Positions 35,201 to 43,941 of a stretch of DNA of 64,000 nucleotides are shown piece by piece (within the stretch, counting starts at the first letter, position 1; the number at the start of each line of letters is the position of its first letter). The position numbers were made by a program, and so were the translations under genes. Location: the NCBI RefSeq assembly GCF_001425305.1, contig NZ_LMEE01000001.1:1440183-1504182 (forward strand), given 5' to 3'. The notes beneath the pieces are model-generated. The model searched no databases, was not told where the DNA came from, and was given only the letters and a program-made list of their open reading frames with translations. This DNA is from Phenylobacterium sp. Root1290 (GTDB lineage: Bacteria > Pseudomonadota > Alphaproteobacteria > Caulobacterales > Caulobacteraceae).

Positions 35201-35919
35201 TCCTCTATCCGGCCATCGACCTTAAAGACGGCCAGTGCGTCCGTGTCCTGCACGGCGACCTCGACACCGCCACGGTGTTCAACAACTCGCCTGCCGCCCA
35301 GGCGACCAGCTTCGTCGAAGCCGGCTTCCACTGGGTGCACGTCGTCGACCTGAACGGCGCGGTGCAAGGCAAGGCCGTGAATGAGAAGGCCGTCGAGGCG
35401 ATCCTCGAAGCGGTCTCGATCCCGATCCAGCTCGGCGGCGGCATCCGCAGCCTCAAGGACGTCGAGCGCTGGATCGAAGCCGGCGTGTCGCGCGTCATCC
35501 TCGGCACCGTCGCGGTGACCGAACCCGAGATCGTCCGCGAGGCCGCGCGCCTCTGGCCCGAGCAGATCGCCGTCTCCGTCGACGTCCGCGCCGGCAAGGT
35601 CGCGACCCAGGGCTGGACCGAAAGCTCCGACCTCGACGCCGTGACTGTCGCCAAGCGGTTCGAGGACGCCGGCGTCGGCGCCCTGATCATCACCGACATC
35701 GACCGCGACGGCACCGTCATGGGCTTCAACGTCGAGGCCTTCGGCGCCATCGCCGACGCCGTGGCGATCCCGGTCATCGCCGCCGGCGGCCTGGCCAGCA
35801 TCGACGACATCATCAAGATCAAGGCCCGCAAGGGCGTGCCGATCGCCGGCGCCGTCCTGGGCCGCGCGCTCTACAACGGCGCGATCTCGCCGGAAGAAGC
35901 CCTGAAGGTCGCCGCCTAG
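35197..35919 (+). CDS. hisA: Phosphoribosylformimino-AICAR isomerase HisA
   Basis: A 240-residue TIM-barrel isomerase: N-terminal [16 protein letters not shown] with catalytic Asp, and GGGIRS near 80. GTG 35197 is preferred because GGAG lies 8 bases upstream and it overlaps the hisH stop by four bases (GTGA); GTG 35188 would add three residues. It converts ProFAR to PRFAR in histidine synthesis. Confidence 0.96.
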   Translation: MILYPAIDLKDGQCVRVLHGDLDTATVFNNSPAAQATSFVEAGFHWVHVVDLNGAVQGKAVNEKAVEAILEAVSIPIQLGGGIRSLKDVERWIEAGVSRVILGTVAVTEPEIVREAARLWPEQIAVSVDVRAGKVATQGWTESSDLDAVTVAKRFEDAGVGALIITDIDRDGTVMGFNVEAFGAIADAVAIPVIAAGGLASIDDIIKIKARKGVPIAGAVLGRALYNGAISPEEALKVAA

Positions 35920-35936
35920 ATGCTGAAGGCCCCCAA

Positions 35937-36704
35937 ATGCTAAAGGTCAGGGTCATCCCCTGCCTGGACGTCAAGGACGGCCGCGTGGTGAAGGGCGTGA
36001 ACTTCGTCTCGCTGCGCGACGCCGGCGACCCGGTCGAACAGGCCACCGCCTATGACGCCGCCGGCGCCGACGAGCTGATGTTCCTGGACATCACCGCCAG
36101 CCACGAGCGGCGCGGCGCGATCCTCGACGTCATCGCCCGCACCGCCGACGTCTGCTTCATGCCGCTCAGCGTCGGCGGCGGCATCCGTCAGGTCGAGGAC
36201 GCCCGCCGCCTGCTGCTGGCCGGCGCCGACAAGATCAGCGTCAACACCGCCGCGGTCGAGAATCCGGACCTGATCAGCGCCTGCGCCGACGCCTTCGGCT
36301 CCCAGGCCGTGGTCGTCGCCATCGACGCCAAGCGCACCGCGGAGGGCTGGAAGGTCTTCACCTACGGCGGGCGCACCGACACCGGGCTCGACGTGGTCGA
36401 ATATGCGGTGAACGCCGTGAAGCGCGGGGCAGGGGAGATCCTGCTGACCTCCATGGACCGCGACGGCGCCAAGACCGGCTACGATCTCGACCTGCTGAAG
36501 GCCGTGACCAGCGCGGTCAACGTGCCGGTCATCGCCTCGGGCGGGGCCGGCAACGCCCAGCACATGGTCGATGCGGTCACCCAGGGCGGCGCCGACGCCG
36601 TCCTGGCCGCCTCGATCTTCCATTTCGGCGAGGTCTCGGTCGCCGAGGTCAAGCGCCAGATGGCCTTGGCCCACATTCCGGTCCGCATCACGGAGGCCGC
36701 ATGA
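35937..36704 (+). CDS. hisF: Imidazole glycerol phosphate synthase cyclase subunit HisF
   Basis: A 255-residue TIM-barrel cyclase with [18 protein letters not shown] at the start and both catalytic Asp residues (the second in [13 protein letters not shown] near 170). With HisH it makes IGP and AICAR. AICAR links histidine and purine synthesis. It overlaps hisE by four bases (ATGA). Confidence 0.97.
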   Translation: MLKVRVIPCLDVKDGRVVKGVNFVSLRDAGDPVEQATAYDAAGADELMFLDITASHERRGAILDVIARTADVCFMPLSVGGGIRQVEDARRLLLAGADKISVNTAAVENPDLISACADAFGSQAVVVAIDAKRTAEGWKVFTYGGRTDTGLDVVEYAVNAVKRGAGEILLTSMDRDGAKTGYDLDLLKAVTSAVNVPVIASGGAGNAQHMVDAVTQGGADAVLAASIFHFGEVSVAEVKRQMALAHIPVRITEAA

Positions 36705-37027
36705 GCCGCTTCTCCGAGATCTTCGAGCGCCTCGCCGCGACCATTGAGGCCCGCAAGGGCGCCGATCCGTCCAGCTCCTACACCGCCAAGCTGCTCAGCG
36801 AAGGCGTCGAGCGTTCGGCCAAGAAGTTCGGCGAGGAAGCCGTCGAGGCGGTGATCGCCGCCGCCCAGAACGACCAGGACGGCCTGGCCGCCGAGAGCGC
36901 CGATCTGATCTATCACTGGCTGGTGCTGCTGGCCCGCGCCGGCGTCAGCCTCGACGAGGTCGCCGCCAAGCTCGAGGCGCGGGAAGGGACCTCCGGCCTG
37001 GCCGAGAAGGCTTCGCGCCCGACCTAG
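36701..37027 (+). CDS. hisE: Phosphoribosyl-ATP pyrophosphatase HisE
   Basis: A 108-residue all-helical MazG-like enzyme: SSSYTAKLL near residue 24, [14 protein letters not shown] near 42 with metal-binding Glu residues, and [13 protein letters not shown] near 65. It removes pyrophosphate from phosphoribosyl-ATP. hisI is not in the window. The stop overlaps the convergent YdeI-like gene by four bases. Confidence 0.96.
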   Translation: MSRFSEIFERLAATIEARKGADPSSSYTAKLLSEGVERSAKKFGEEAVEAVIAAAQNDQDGLAAESADLIYHWLVLLARAGVSLDEVAAKLEAREGTSGLAEKASRPT

Positions 37028-37254
37028 GCCGGCTTCCAGCGCATCTTCATGTAGATGTCGCCGTCTTCCAGTTCGTCCAGCATCTGCTCCAGGCGCCTTT
37101 GCCGCGTCTCGGGCTTACGCGCCCGGCCGATCCAGCCCAGATAGTCATTCCTCTGAAACGGCGGCCGCGCCTCGTAGGCGCCGATCAGGCCGCGCGCCTC
37201 CAGCGCCTGGCGCACCTCCGGCGGCATGGGGTTCCGGTCACGCTTCAAGGTCAT
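37024..37254 (-). CDS. YdeI/OmpD-associated family short protein
   Basis: A 76-residue protein matching the C-terminal part of the YdeI/OmpD-associated family: RPPFQRNDYLGWIGRARKPETR near residues 29-50 and RRLEQMLDELEDGDIYM. Such proteins are normally about 190 residues, with an N-terminal domain, so this is a short stand-alone version. ATG 37254 has GGGAGG upstream. Function unclear (peptide-antibiotic tolerance is proposed for relatives). Confidence 0.75.
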   Translation of the reverse strand: MTLKRDRNPMPPEVRQALEARGLIGAYEARPPFQRNDYLGWIGRARKPETRQRRLEQMLDELEDGDIYMKMRWKPA

Positions 37255-37314
37255 GGGCGTCCTCCCGCAGCCCATTAACGAAGAACTACGGTGAAGGTTC
37301 GCGCGGCGCGGCGC

Positions 37315-38316
37315 CTAGTGCGGCAAGACCAGGGTGTGGCTGACGCCCGGCCCGTCCCCGCGGGTCAGGACGCCGCCGGTCTGCCGCGCAAAGCCCTCGA
37401 CCAGCTTGCGGCCGAGCCCGGTGGTCTTGAGATCGACATCTGGCGGCATCCCGACCCCGTCGTCGGCGACGACCAGTTCGCAACCCACCTCGATCTGCTT
37501 CAGCGACACCAGGATTCGGCCTCGGCGGCCGTCCGGAAAGGCGTACTTGGCCGCATTGGTGACCAGCTCGTTGACCACCAGCCCGACCGCCACCGCACGG
37601 TCGCGACTGACCGGGCAGGAGGTCAGCCAGCTGTCCAGCCGAACGTCGCCGCTCAGCAAAAGGCTGTCGGACAGGTTCCCGCACAGGTCGCCCAGATAGG
37701 CGCCCAGGTCGATGGCGTCGCCCGCCTCGTCGGGGGAGTAGAGATTGGCGTGGGCCTGGGCCATCGAGTGGACCCGCCGCAGCGCATCGGCCAGCGCCTG
37801 CTCGGTGTTCGCCGCGCCGGCCCGGCGCCGTTGCATGTCCAGCAGGCTCTCCACCATCTGGAAATTGTTCTTCACGCGGTGGTTCAGCTCCCGCAGCAGC
37901 AGGTCGCGCATTTCCAGCTTGGCGGCGCGCTCGGCGCCCGCCGCCCGATACGAGGTCCGAAACGCCTGGGCCACGGCCACCACCGTCAGGCCGCTGAGGG
38001 CGTTGAGCACCAGAGCCGCGCCTTCGCCGGCGCTCAAGGGCCCGAACCGCGCCGGGAACAGCACGATGTACCAGACCCCCAGCAGGATGATGGTCAGGGA
38101 GTAGACCCCCGCTCTCCAGCCAGCCAGCAGCGTCGCCAGCAGCACGAACGGATAGAGAAAGATGTAGGGGGGTGGAGCCGGGATCAGCAGATCGACGATC
38201 ACCCGCAATAGGCCGGCGAGCGCCGCGCATGCGCTGGCGCACACCCACTCCGTCACCCAAGCGGGCACGTCTGGCGCGAGCCGTTCGCGCAGATTGAGGT
38301 CACCCAGCCCTAACAT
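37315..38316 (-). CDS. Membrane sensor histidine kinase, HisKA_2/HWE type
   Basis: A 333-residue kinase. Three or four membrane helices occupy residues 22-125 (VCASACAALAGLLRVIVDLL and following), typical of a DUF4118-like sensor. The phospho-acceptor motif LNHRVKNNFQMVESL is near 150, and the ATPase N box VVNELVTNAAKYAF near 247 with DDGVGMP near 287. This family commonly controls general stress through PhyR-type responses. No response regulator is adjacent. Start ATG 38316. Confidence 0.9.
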   Translation of the reverse strand: MLGLGDLNLRERLAPDVPAWVTEWVCASACAALAGLLRVIVDLLIPAPPPYIFLYPFVLLATLLAGWRAGVYSLTIILLGVWYIVLFPARFGPLSAGEGAALVLNALSGLTVVAVAQAFRTSYRAAGAERAAKLEMRDLLLRELNHRVKNNFQMVESLLDMQRRRAGAANTEQALADALRRVHSMAQAHANLYSPDEAGDAIDLGAYLGDLCGNLSDSLLLSGDVRLDSWLTSCPVSRDRAVAVGLVVNELVTNAAKYAFPDGRRGRILVSLKQIEVGCELVVADDGVGMPPDVDLKTTGLGRKLVEGFARQTGGVLTRGDGPGVSHTLVLPH

Positions 38317-38424
38317 TGCGTACACAACGTCTTTCCGCGGCGCTGTGGTCAAGGCTCGAATCGCCTTATGCGCGAATTTTTCCCCAAAACACCCAGGGTG
38401 GGAAGTGCCTGGTCCGCATACGCC

Positions 38425-39363
38425 ATGGCGCGAACCTATGGCCGGGCGCATAGTCGCCGCGTGCTCGCTCCGTTCCCCTTTCTCGACGCCGTAACCGAGC
38501 GCGACCGCCGCTGGCCGCGGGTGGCGGCGATGGCCGCCGCCACACCCGCCGCGGTGATGCTGCTGTCGCTGCTGTTCGCCATCGTGCTCGGGATCCTGAC
38601 CGGCGGGGCGATGTTCGAGGACACCGGCGGCCCGCGTCTGTTGCGCTCGGCCATCTATGTGCTGCAGCTGGGGATCGGGCTCGGGGTCATGGGGCTCGCG
38701 GTCATTCTGGCCGCCCGCTATGTCTTCGGCCGGCCGATCACCACCTGGATGACCGCGGCGCCGCATTTCCGCTGGAGGCTGTTGCTCGGCGGCGCGGCCC
38801 TCACGGTGATCGGCGTCGGCGTGCTGATGTTGGTCGACGGCCTGCTACGGCCCGGCGACTTCCAGCTGCCGCTCTTCGACCCGAACTCCAGCCTGGCGCT
38901 GAAGGGGTTCTATGCCGTCGCCGTCGTCGCTGGCCTGTTCGTCGCCGCCACCGCCGAGGAGGTCGTGTTCCGAGGCTATCTGTTGCAGCAGACGGCCGCG
39001 TTCACCCGAAACGTCTGGGTCCTGATCGCCGTCAACGCCGTCGCTTTCGCCCTGGCGCACCTGGAATTCGACCCCGGCGCCCTGGCCGCTCGGGCCCTGG
39101 CCGGCGCCGCCTTCGCCTGGGCGGCCCTGCGGCTCGGCGGGCTGGAGTTCGCCGTCGGCGCGCACGTGGCGACCAACCTGATGATCGCCTTTTTCCAGGC
39201 GCCGCTGCTGCCCGACGATCCCGAGGTCACCGGCGGCCTGGACGAGACCATGATCGAGGTGGCGCTCGCCCTCTACATGGTCGTGGTCGTCGAGCTGGTC
39301 CGCCGCTCGCCGTGGCTCATGGCGCCCCTGGCCTCGCGGACGCCTACTTCTTCTCAAGCATGA
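38425..39363 (+). CDS. CPBP family intramembrane glutamic endopeptidase
   Basis: About 312 residues with eight hydrophobic segments. The CPBP (CAAX protease and bacteriocin-processing) motifs are present: EEVVFRGYLLQ with the catalytic Glu pair and Arg, FALAHLEFD and AHVATNLM with the metal-type His residues. Substrate unknown. Start is uncertain (ATG 38368, ATG 38425 or GTG 38461); none has a good ribosome site. The 3' end overlaps the next convergent gene by 20 bases. Confidence 0.82.
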   Translation: MARTYGRAHSRRVLAPFPFLDAVTERDRRWPRVAAMAAATPAAVMLLSLLFAIVLGILTGGAMFEDTGGPRLLRSAIYVLQLGIGLGVMGLAVILAARYVFGRPITTWMTAAPHFRWRLLLGGAALTVIGVGVLMLVDGLLRPGDFQLPLFDPNSSLALKGFYAVAVVAGLFVAATAEEVVFRGYLLQQTAAFTRNVWVLIAVNAVAFALAHLEFDPGALAARALAGAAFAWAALRLGGLEFAVGAHVATNLMIAFFQAPLLPDDPEVTGGLDETMIEVALALYMVVVVELVRRSPWLMAPLASRTPTSSQA

Positions 39364-39652
39364 GCTGGCCTTCCTTCTTCAGGCGGCCCTTCACCTTGTC
39401 GGCGATCATCGCGAAGAACGGCGGCAGGTCGACCTCCATGCGCACGGCGTCCTCGGCCACGTCCAGCCGCCCGGCCACCGCCTGGCCGACCACCTTGGCG
39501 GAGAAGGACAGGCGGTCCCCCTCCCAGGCGCGGCTCAGCTTCACGCCCTCGCCGAACTGATGGATCATCTTGCCGACCCCGTCCTCTATGCGTTGGCGGG
39601 CCTCGGCCTTGCCGAGTTCGTGGGGGATGGTGACGACGACGGGCTTGGCCAT
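39344..39652 (-). CDS. Polyhydroxyalkanoic acid system family protein
   Basis: A 102-residue small protein of the PHA_gran_rgn family: VTIPHELGKAEARQRIEDGVG at the start and VRMEVDLPPFFAMIADKVKG near 68. Relatives are found on or near polyhydroxyalkanoate granules; the role is unknown. ATG 39652 has GGAGG upstream. It follows the small membrane gene on the same strand by 20 bases and could be part of its transcript. Confidence 0.85.
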   Translation of the reverse strand: MAKPVVVTIPHELGKAEARQRIEDGVGKMIHQFGEGVKLSRAWEGDRLSFSAKVVGQAVAGRLDVAEDAVRMEVDLPPFFAMIADKVKGRLKKEGQLMLEKK

Positions 39653-39672
39653 ATGCAGGTCCTCCAGCCCTA

Positions 39673-39822
39673 TTAACGGCCCTGCGGCTCAAGCGCTCCC
39701 GGCCGCTGCGCCGGCGCCGGTTCGAGGCGGTCCGCGCTGGCCGCCACGACCAAGGCGCCGATCAGCAGGACCAGCATCGCCGCGGCGCCCAGGGCCGTCG
39801 CCAGCTCGCCGCGCTCACGCAT
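39673..39822 (-). CDS. Small single-span membrane protein, 49 residues
   Basis: MRERGELATALGAAAMLVLL leads into one membrane helix (residues 9-31) and a short Pro/Ala-rich tail ending PQGR. It overlaps the stop of the LysR-effector gene by eight bases, so it is the third gene of that cluster. It is too short for most gene finders. Function unknown, but close coupling suggests it anchors or partners the upstream products. Confidence 0.55.
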   Translation of the reverse strand: MRERGELATALGAAAMLVLLIGALVVAASADRLEPAPAQRPGALEPQGR

Positions 39823-40468
39823 CGCGCAGCTCCAGGAACCGGCGCAGGGCAGGGCGCTCGTTCTCCGCCGCCCAGAACCCGCAATAGGACAGCCAACTGG
39901 CGTCGCTCTCCAGCGGCCGGGCGCACACCCCGGGATAGAAGGCGCCCATGGCTGAGCCGCCGGCCAGGGTCACGCCGAACCCCAGCGAGACCAGGTCCAG
40001 CAGGTTGTCGCGTTGCACGGCGTAATGGAGGAAGTTCGGCGGGCCGCCCAGGGCCTGAATGATCGCCTGCTGCAGCGCCCGGTCGCCCGAGCCGTTCCCG
40101 GCCATGAGCAGGTGGGTTTCCCGCAGCTGGCTGGGCTGGACCGCATTCTCCGCCGCCAGCGGATGGCCCTCGGCCATGAACACCATCAGCGGCTCCGACC
40201 ACAGCGGCGCCGAGCGCCAGCCCCGCGCGCCGGCGCCGTGCAGCGCCACCGCCAGATCGACGCCGCGACCGCCGACCCGCTCGGCCAGGCCCTGGTCGTC
40301 AAGGTCCTCGACGATGAGGTCGATCTCCGGCGCCAGCGTGCGGAACTTGCCGATCTGCCGTCGCAAGGGACCCCAGTTCAGAGAGCAGCCGACGCCCAGG
40401 GTCAGACGCTCGCGCCGCGCCGGTCGCGCGACCGGCGTCGCGTGCAGCCCGCGATAGGAAAGTTCCAT
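39815..40468 (-). CDS. LysR effector-binding domain protein lacking the DNA-binding domain
   Basis: A 217-residue protein that is a full LysR substrate-binding domain (RLTLGVGCSLNWGPLRRQI near 21, GRGVDLAVALHGAG near 68, VFMAEGHPLA near 96, LVSLGFGVTLAGGSA near 160) with no winged helix before it. The start ATG 40468 has AGGAGG upstream and follows the 142-residue gene by three bases, so the missing helix is not an artefact of a wrong start. It cannot bind DNA in the normal LysR way; a periplasmic or cytoplasmic ligand-sensing role is possible. No signal peptide. Confidence 0.8.
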   Translation of the reverse strand: MELSYRGLHATPVARPARRERLTLGVGCSLNWGPLRRQIGKFRTLAPEIDLIVEDLDDQGLAERVGGRGVDLAVALHGAGARGWRSAPLWSEPLMVFMAEGHPLAAENAVQPSQLRETHLLMAGNGSGDRALQQAIIQALGGPPNFLHYAVQRDNLLDLVSLGFGVTLAGGSAMGAFYPGVCARPLESDASWLSYCGFWAAENERPALRRFLELRDA

Positions 40469-40471
40469 GGC

Positions 40472-40900
40472 TCAGGCCGCCTCCTGGAGCTGGCAGGATG
40501 TGCGGCGCGCCACCAGCACGTCCCGGTGCGCGCCGGGCAGGCGGCGGACCAGGTCGAAACCGTGGGCGTGGAAAATGCGGGCGGCCGCGCCGCCGCCGAC
40601 GCTCGGGCGGGTCTGGACGATGACCACGCCGCCGGGCCGCACATGCGGGCCGTTGTCGAGCAGGGCGGTCAGCCAGTCGCCGCTGGCGGTGTGGGCGGCG
40701 AGCAGGGCGTCGGCCGCGTCGGCGGGCGCGCGCTGGCCCGCCTGCAGGCAGCCGACGTCTTCATAGCCGCGGCGGCACAGCCAGAGCAGGGCTGGCAGCG
40801 CGCCCGGTCCGGTCACCCGGATGGCGCTGCCGGCGCCAAGGCCGGCTTCGGTGAGCAGTTGGGAAAGGCCGATGGTCGGCCGTGGGAACGCCTGGGACAT
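40472..40900 (-). CDS. Hypothetical 142-residue protein, methyltransferase-like fold
   Basis: Not recognised as a named family. Residues 24-60 (AIRVTGPGALPALLWLCRRG) look like the first Rossmann unit, and GGVVIVQTRP near 90 with FHAHGFDLVRRLPGAHRDVLVARR near the end resembles the last strands of a class I methyltransferase. The Gly-rich SAM loop is degenerate, so enzymatic activity is doubtful. ATG 40900 has GAGG upstream. First gene of a three-gene cluster with the LysR-effector protein and a small membrane protein. Confidence 0.65.
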   Translation of the reverse strand: MSQAFPRPTIGLSQLLTEAGLGAGSAIRVTGPGALPALLWLCRRGYEDVGCLQAGQRAPADAADALLAAHTASGDWLTALLDNGPHVRPGGVVIVQTRPSVGGGAAARIFHAHGFDLVRRLPGAHRDVLVARRTSCQLQEAA

Positions 40901-40984
40901 GGTCGCCTCGTTGACGCATCGGCCGGCGTGAAGCCGGCCTTGCGTGCAATCTGGCGCAGGATCCCGTCAGGGTTCGATGTGGAA

Positions 40985-41011
40985 GATGGCGCGCCGCATA
41001 AGCGCGCCATC
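40985..41011 (-). terminator. Hairpin terminator after the Tim44-domain gene
   Basis: GATGGCGCGC and GCGCGCCATC pair perfectly (10 bp) around a seven-base loop, 11 bases beyond the stop of the Tim44 gene on the minus strand. A second, smaller perfect hairpin GGCCGGC/GCCGGCC is at 40921-40939. They separate this gene from the three-gene cluster. Confidence 0.6.
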
Positions 41012-41021
41012 AAGACCGGCC

Positions 41022-41984
41022 TCAGGCGTCCTGGATCGCCGACAGCTTCCAGCCCTCGTTCGGATGACGCACGAAGGTCCAGAGTTCGGTGGTCTCGGTC
41101 GGGCGATCGGCGTCGCCCTCGACCACTGCGCCGGTCTGGCGGTCGACCATCACGTCGATGCTCGTATAGCGCAGCGCCGCGGTGGCGTAGTCCACCGGAC
41201 CCTCACGCCAGGCCTCGGCGACGTCGCCCTCCAGCATCTTCACGTCACGCACCTCGTTGCGGCGGCCGGCGGTGGCGTTCTGGCCCAGTTCCTCGGCCAG
41301 GTAGCCCATGATCTCAGGCGTGGTGCGCTCGCGGATCGCGGCGTAGTCCTCGCGGCCGAAGGCTTCCTGGATCTCGCGCAGCAGCTGCTCGAAGGTCTCG
41401 CGGTCGGTGTTGGTGACCGTGAAGTCCTGGCCAAGGTCGGCCGGCGCATAATTCTGCGGCGCGGCCGGCTGGGCCGGCTGCTGGACGTCGAACGGCGAGC
41501 GGAACGCGGCGTTGTTGTTGGTCGGCTGGGCGTGCGCCGCGGCCGGCTTGCGGCGCGAGGCGAAGAAACGGAAGGCCAGCATCGCCACCAGGGCGATCGC
41601 CGCGATCTGCAGCAGGCCGCCCAGCATCCCGGCCATGCCGGCGCCGAAGCCATGACCCAGCAGCAGGCCGATCACGCCGCCCAGCATCAGGCCGCGCACC
41701 AGCGGGTTGCCGAGCAGGCCCGGCTTGGGCGCGTTCATCGGATTGGCCGCGTTCGGACGGGCCGGCGCCGTGGTCTGGGCGCCCGGCTGGCGCTCGGTCA
41801 TCGAGCGCTGAACCGGCGCGGCCTGGGTCGGCGCGGTCTGGGTGGGAGGCGGCGCCTGATGGGTGCGGGCCCCACGGCTGCCGAAGCTGCCTCCGCGGCG
41901 GGCGTCCGCCTCGGAGGCGAGCGAGAGTCCCATCGCCAGCGACAGGCCCGTGACGGCGAAAATCTTCGGAAGTCGGGAAGTCAA
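41022..41984 (-). CDS. Tim44-like domain protein with signal peptide and membrane helix
   Basis: A 320-residue protein: signal peptide (IFAVTGLSLAMGLSLASEADA, first 20 shown by position 8-30), a Gln/Pro/Ala-rich linker, a Gly-rich membrane region at about 120-165 (LLGGVIGLLLGHGFGAGMAG type), and a C-terminal Tim44-like domain (220-320, ending FVRHPNEGWKLSAIQDA). Start is TTG 41984, preceded by AAAGGA. Such proteins may help membrane protein assembly. A second Tim44 protein is at 43942. Confidence 0.85.
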   Translation of the reverse strand: MTSRLPKIFAVTGLSLAMGLSLASEADARRGGSFGSRGARTHQAPPPTQTAPTQAAPVQRSMTERQPGAQTTAPARPNAANPMNAPKPGLLGNPLVRGLMLGGVIGLLLGHGFGAGMAGMLGGLLQIAAIALVAMLAFRFFASRRKPAAAHAQPTNNNAAFRSPFDVQQPAQPAAPQNYAPADLGQDFTVTNTDRETFEQLLREIQEAFGREDYAAIRERTTPEIMGYLAEELGQNATAGRRNEVRDVKMLEGDVAEAWREGPVDYATAALRYTSIDVMVDRQTGAVVEGDADRPTETTELWTFVRHPNEGWKLSAIQDA

Positions 41985-42076
41985 AGCAGCGTTTCCTTTT
42001 ATGTGTCCGGCCGTATGTCGTGCGCCGCACCGCTGATTTCCAGGGGTCGCCGGCGTCTCATACGCAGTTGTGACCG

Positions 42077-42619
42077 CTAGGCCCTCGGCTTGCGCTTCAA
42101 CGCGACGTAGAGCGCGCCCTCGCCGCCGTGCCGCTGGTGCGCCTCGGATATGCCGGCCACCACCCCGCGCAGCGCCATGCCGCCCAGCCATTCGGGCGCC
42201 CGGCGCCGCAGCACGCCGTCGCCCAGCGTGCCCTTGCCGGTGATCACCAACACCGCGCGGTAGCCCTCGTCCCAGGCGCGCAGCACAAAATTCTCCAGCG
42301 CCGCCTTGGCGCGCTGCTGGTCCATGCCGTGCAGGTCGATCCGCGCGCCGATCGGGTCGCGCTCCTTGGCGATGCGGTGCTTGCGCCGCGGCTCGATGCC
42401 CTCCGGCTCGCCGCGCTGGGGCACGCGCAGGGCCGGCCGCAGCTCCGACAGCGGCAGGCGCGCGGCCGGATCGGTCACTCGGCCCTTGCCCTTCGGCGCC
42501 GGGATCGCCGGTTCGGCCGGCGGCGGCGCCTGCGTCGCGGGGCGGCCGGCGTGCGGGTGGACGGTGGCGGCCACCATCGCCCAGAGCTTCTGCTCCTCAG
42601 GGCGGATGGGGCGTTTCAT
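42077..42619 (-). CDS. Smr-domain protein
   Basis: A 180-residue protein with a stand-alone Smr domain: IDLHGMDQQRAKAAL near residue 93, VLVITGKG near 123, and HGGEGALYVALKRK at the end. Stand-alone Smr proteins nick or cleave branched DNA or RNA; some rescue stalled ribosomes. The N-terminal 85 residues are Pro/Ala-rich and probably unstructured. Overlaps mltA by four bases (ATGA). Confidence 0.88.
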   Translation of the reverse strand: MKRPIRPEEQKLWAMVAATVHPHAGRPATQAPPPAEPAIPAPKGKGRVTDPAARLPLSELRPALRVPQRGEPEGIEPRRKHRIAKERDPIGARIDLHGMDQQRAKAALENFVLRAWDEGYRAVLVITGKGTLGDGVLRRRAPEWLGGMALRGVVAGISEAHQRHGGEGALYVALKRKPRA

Positions 42620-43767
42620 CGATATGGGCCGACCTTCGGGACCAGCCGGTGCATGCGCAGGGTGTGGCGGACGCGGCCCGCCTCGGCCCCGGCCCGGTCG
42701 CCCAGGCCAAGATAGAGGTCGGCGCGCACCGGCCCCTTGATCGCCCCGCCGGTGTCCAGCGCCATCACCATGCGGCGATAGGCGGGGAACGCTCCCGACA
42801 GGGTCGGCGCGACGCCTTCGATAAAGAACAGGTCGCCCAGCGAATTGCGGCTGCTGTCGATGGCGATCGCGCGGCCCGGGGGCAGCGGGATGCCCGCCGC
42901 GCCGACCGGCTGGCGCCCGTCGTCCGGGGCCAGGGTGAAGAACACATAGCGCGGGTTCAGGCGCATGACCTCGTCGGCCCGCGGTCCGCGGTTGTCGGCC
43001 AGCCAGCTTCGGATCGCCTCGCCGGAGGTGTTGTTGGCCGCCAGCAGGCCGCGGTCGCGCATTGGATTGGCGATGCCCATGAACGGCTTGCCGTTGGTGG
43101 CGGCGAACACCGCCTTGGCCCGGCGTCCGTCGGCGAAGGTCAGCACCCCCGAGCCCTGGATCTGCAGGAAAAACAGGTCCTCGGGCCGCATCCAGGCCAG
43201 GGCGGGACCGGAGGAGGCCTTCTCGATGTCGGCGCGGTCGGGATAGGGGCTGAGCTGCCCGCCCGCGCCGCGCTTCTGCGCCTCGTTGCCGGCGACGCCC
43301 TTGCCGACCAGATCGGCGGGCTTGGGCCGCACCGGGGCGGAGAACTCGACGCTCTGGCGATCACGCGCCTCATACTCCGGCGAGAAATAGGCGGTGAGGA
43401 TTCCATCGCCCTCCAGGAGCTCGGGCCGGAAGTTGTCCTCGAGGAACGCCCGCGCGCGGCCGGCGTCCAGCGGGCCGATGGCCCGGGCGCGGCGGCAGAC
43501 CTCGCCCAGCGCCGGGTCGCGCGCCACCCCGCAGGTGGTGCGGAACGCCTCGTAGCCGGCGCCGTGGTCGTCCTGCGCCCAGCCGGGCACGTCGGCGAAG
43601 CTCTCCGGCCGCGCGGGCGCCGGCGGCGGTTGGGCTGGCTGGCTCGGCGTCGGGCGCGGCGGCTGCGGGCGAGGCCCGGGCGGCGCCGGCTTGGGCGTGG
43701 CGCAGGCCGCGACCAGCAGCGTCAGGAGCAGGGCCGGAACAAGGCGGCTCGGAAATCGGATGGTCAA
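42616..43767 (-). CDS. mltA: Membrane-bound lytic murein transglycosylase A
   Basis: A 383-residue lipoprotein: lipobox LLVAAC (Cys near residue 18), a Pro-rich linker, and the MltA domain with LTAYFSPEYEA near 121, the 3D domain VALDTGGAIKG type (MALDTGGAIKGPVRADLYLG, near 340) holding the catalytic Asp. It cleaves peptidoglycan to 1,6-anhydromuropeptides at the outer membrane. TTG 43767 starts directly before the signal peptide. It is coupled to the smr gene. Confidence 0.92.
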   Translation of the reverse strand: MTIRFPSRLVPALLLTLLVAACATPKPAPPGPRPQPPRPTPSQPAQPPPAPARPESFADVPGWAQDDHGAGYEAFRTTCGVARDPALGEVCRRARAIGPLDAGRARAFLEDNFRPELLEGDGILTAYFSPEYEARDRQSVEFSAPVRPKPADLVGKGVAGNEAQKRGAGGQLSPYPDRADIEKASSGPALAWMRPEDLFFLQIQGSGVLTFADGRRAKAVFAATNGKPFMGIANPMRDRGLLAANNTSGEAIRSWLADNRGPRADEVMRLNPRYVFFTLAPDDGRQPVGAAGIPLPPGRAIAIDSSRNSLGDLFFIEGVAPTLSGAFPAYRRMVMALDTGGAIKGPVRADLYLGLGDRAGAEAGRVRHTLRMHRLVPKVGPYR

Positions 43768-43891
43768 GGCAGCCCCCAATCGCAGCGCAGTCGTCGAAGT
43801 GGCGGCGCGCGCCACGAGCGGACTCCGAAAAAACGTCCGGCGCACCGGTGTGCGCCAACGTCCCTTCATAGTCCTGCGTTGAGGGCGGGAA

Positions 43892-43926
43892 AACGGCGTA
43901 AGGGTTAACAAACCCTTGCCGCCGTT
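43892..43926 (-). terminator. Strong terminator after the second Tim44 gene
   Basis: On the minus strand AACGGCG (plus a GC bulge) AAGGGTT pairs with AACCCTT (plus one A) CGCCGTT around a TGTT loop, followed by TTCCC. It begins 16 bases after the stop of the 43942 gene and separates it from mltA. Confidence 0.75.
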
Positions 43927-43941
43927 CAGCTTTCGCCGCGC

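Noticed and set aside
39354..39692. Alternative minus frame overlapping the polyhydroxyalkanoate-system gene
   Set aside because: It gives an Arg/Gly-rich translation with no family pattern; the other frame has the clear PHA-system sequence and a good ribosome site.
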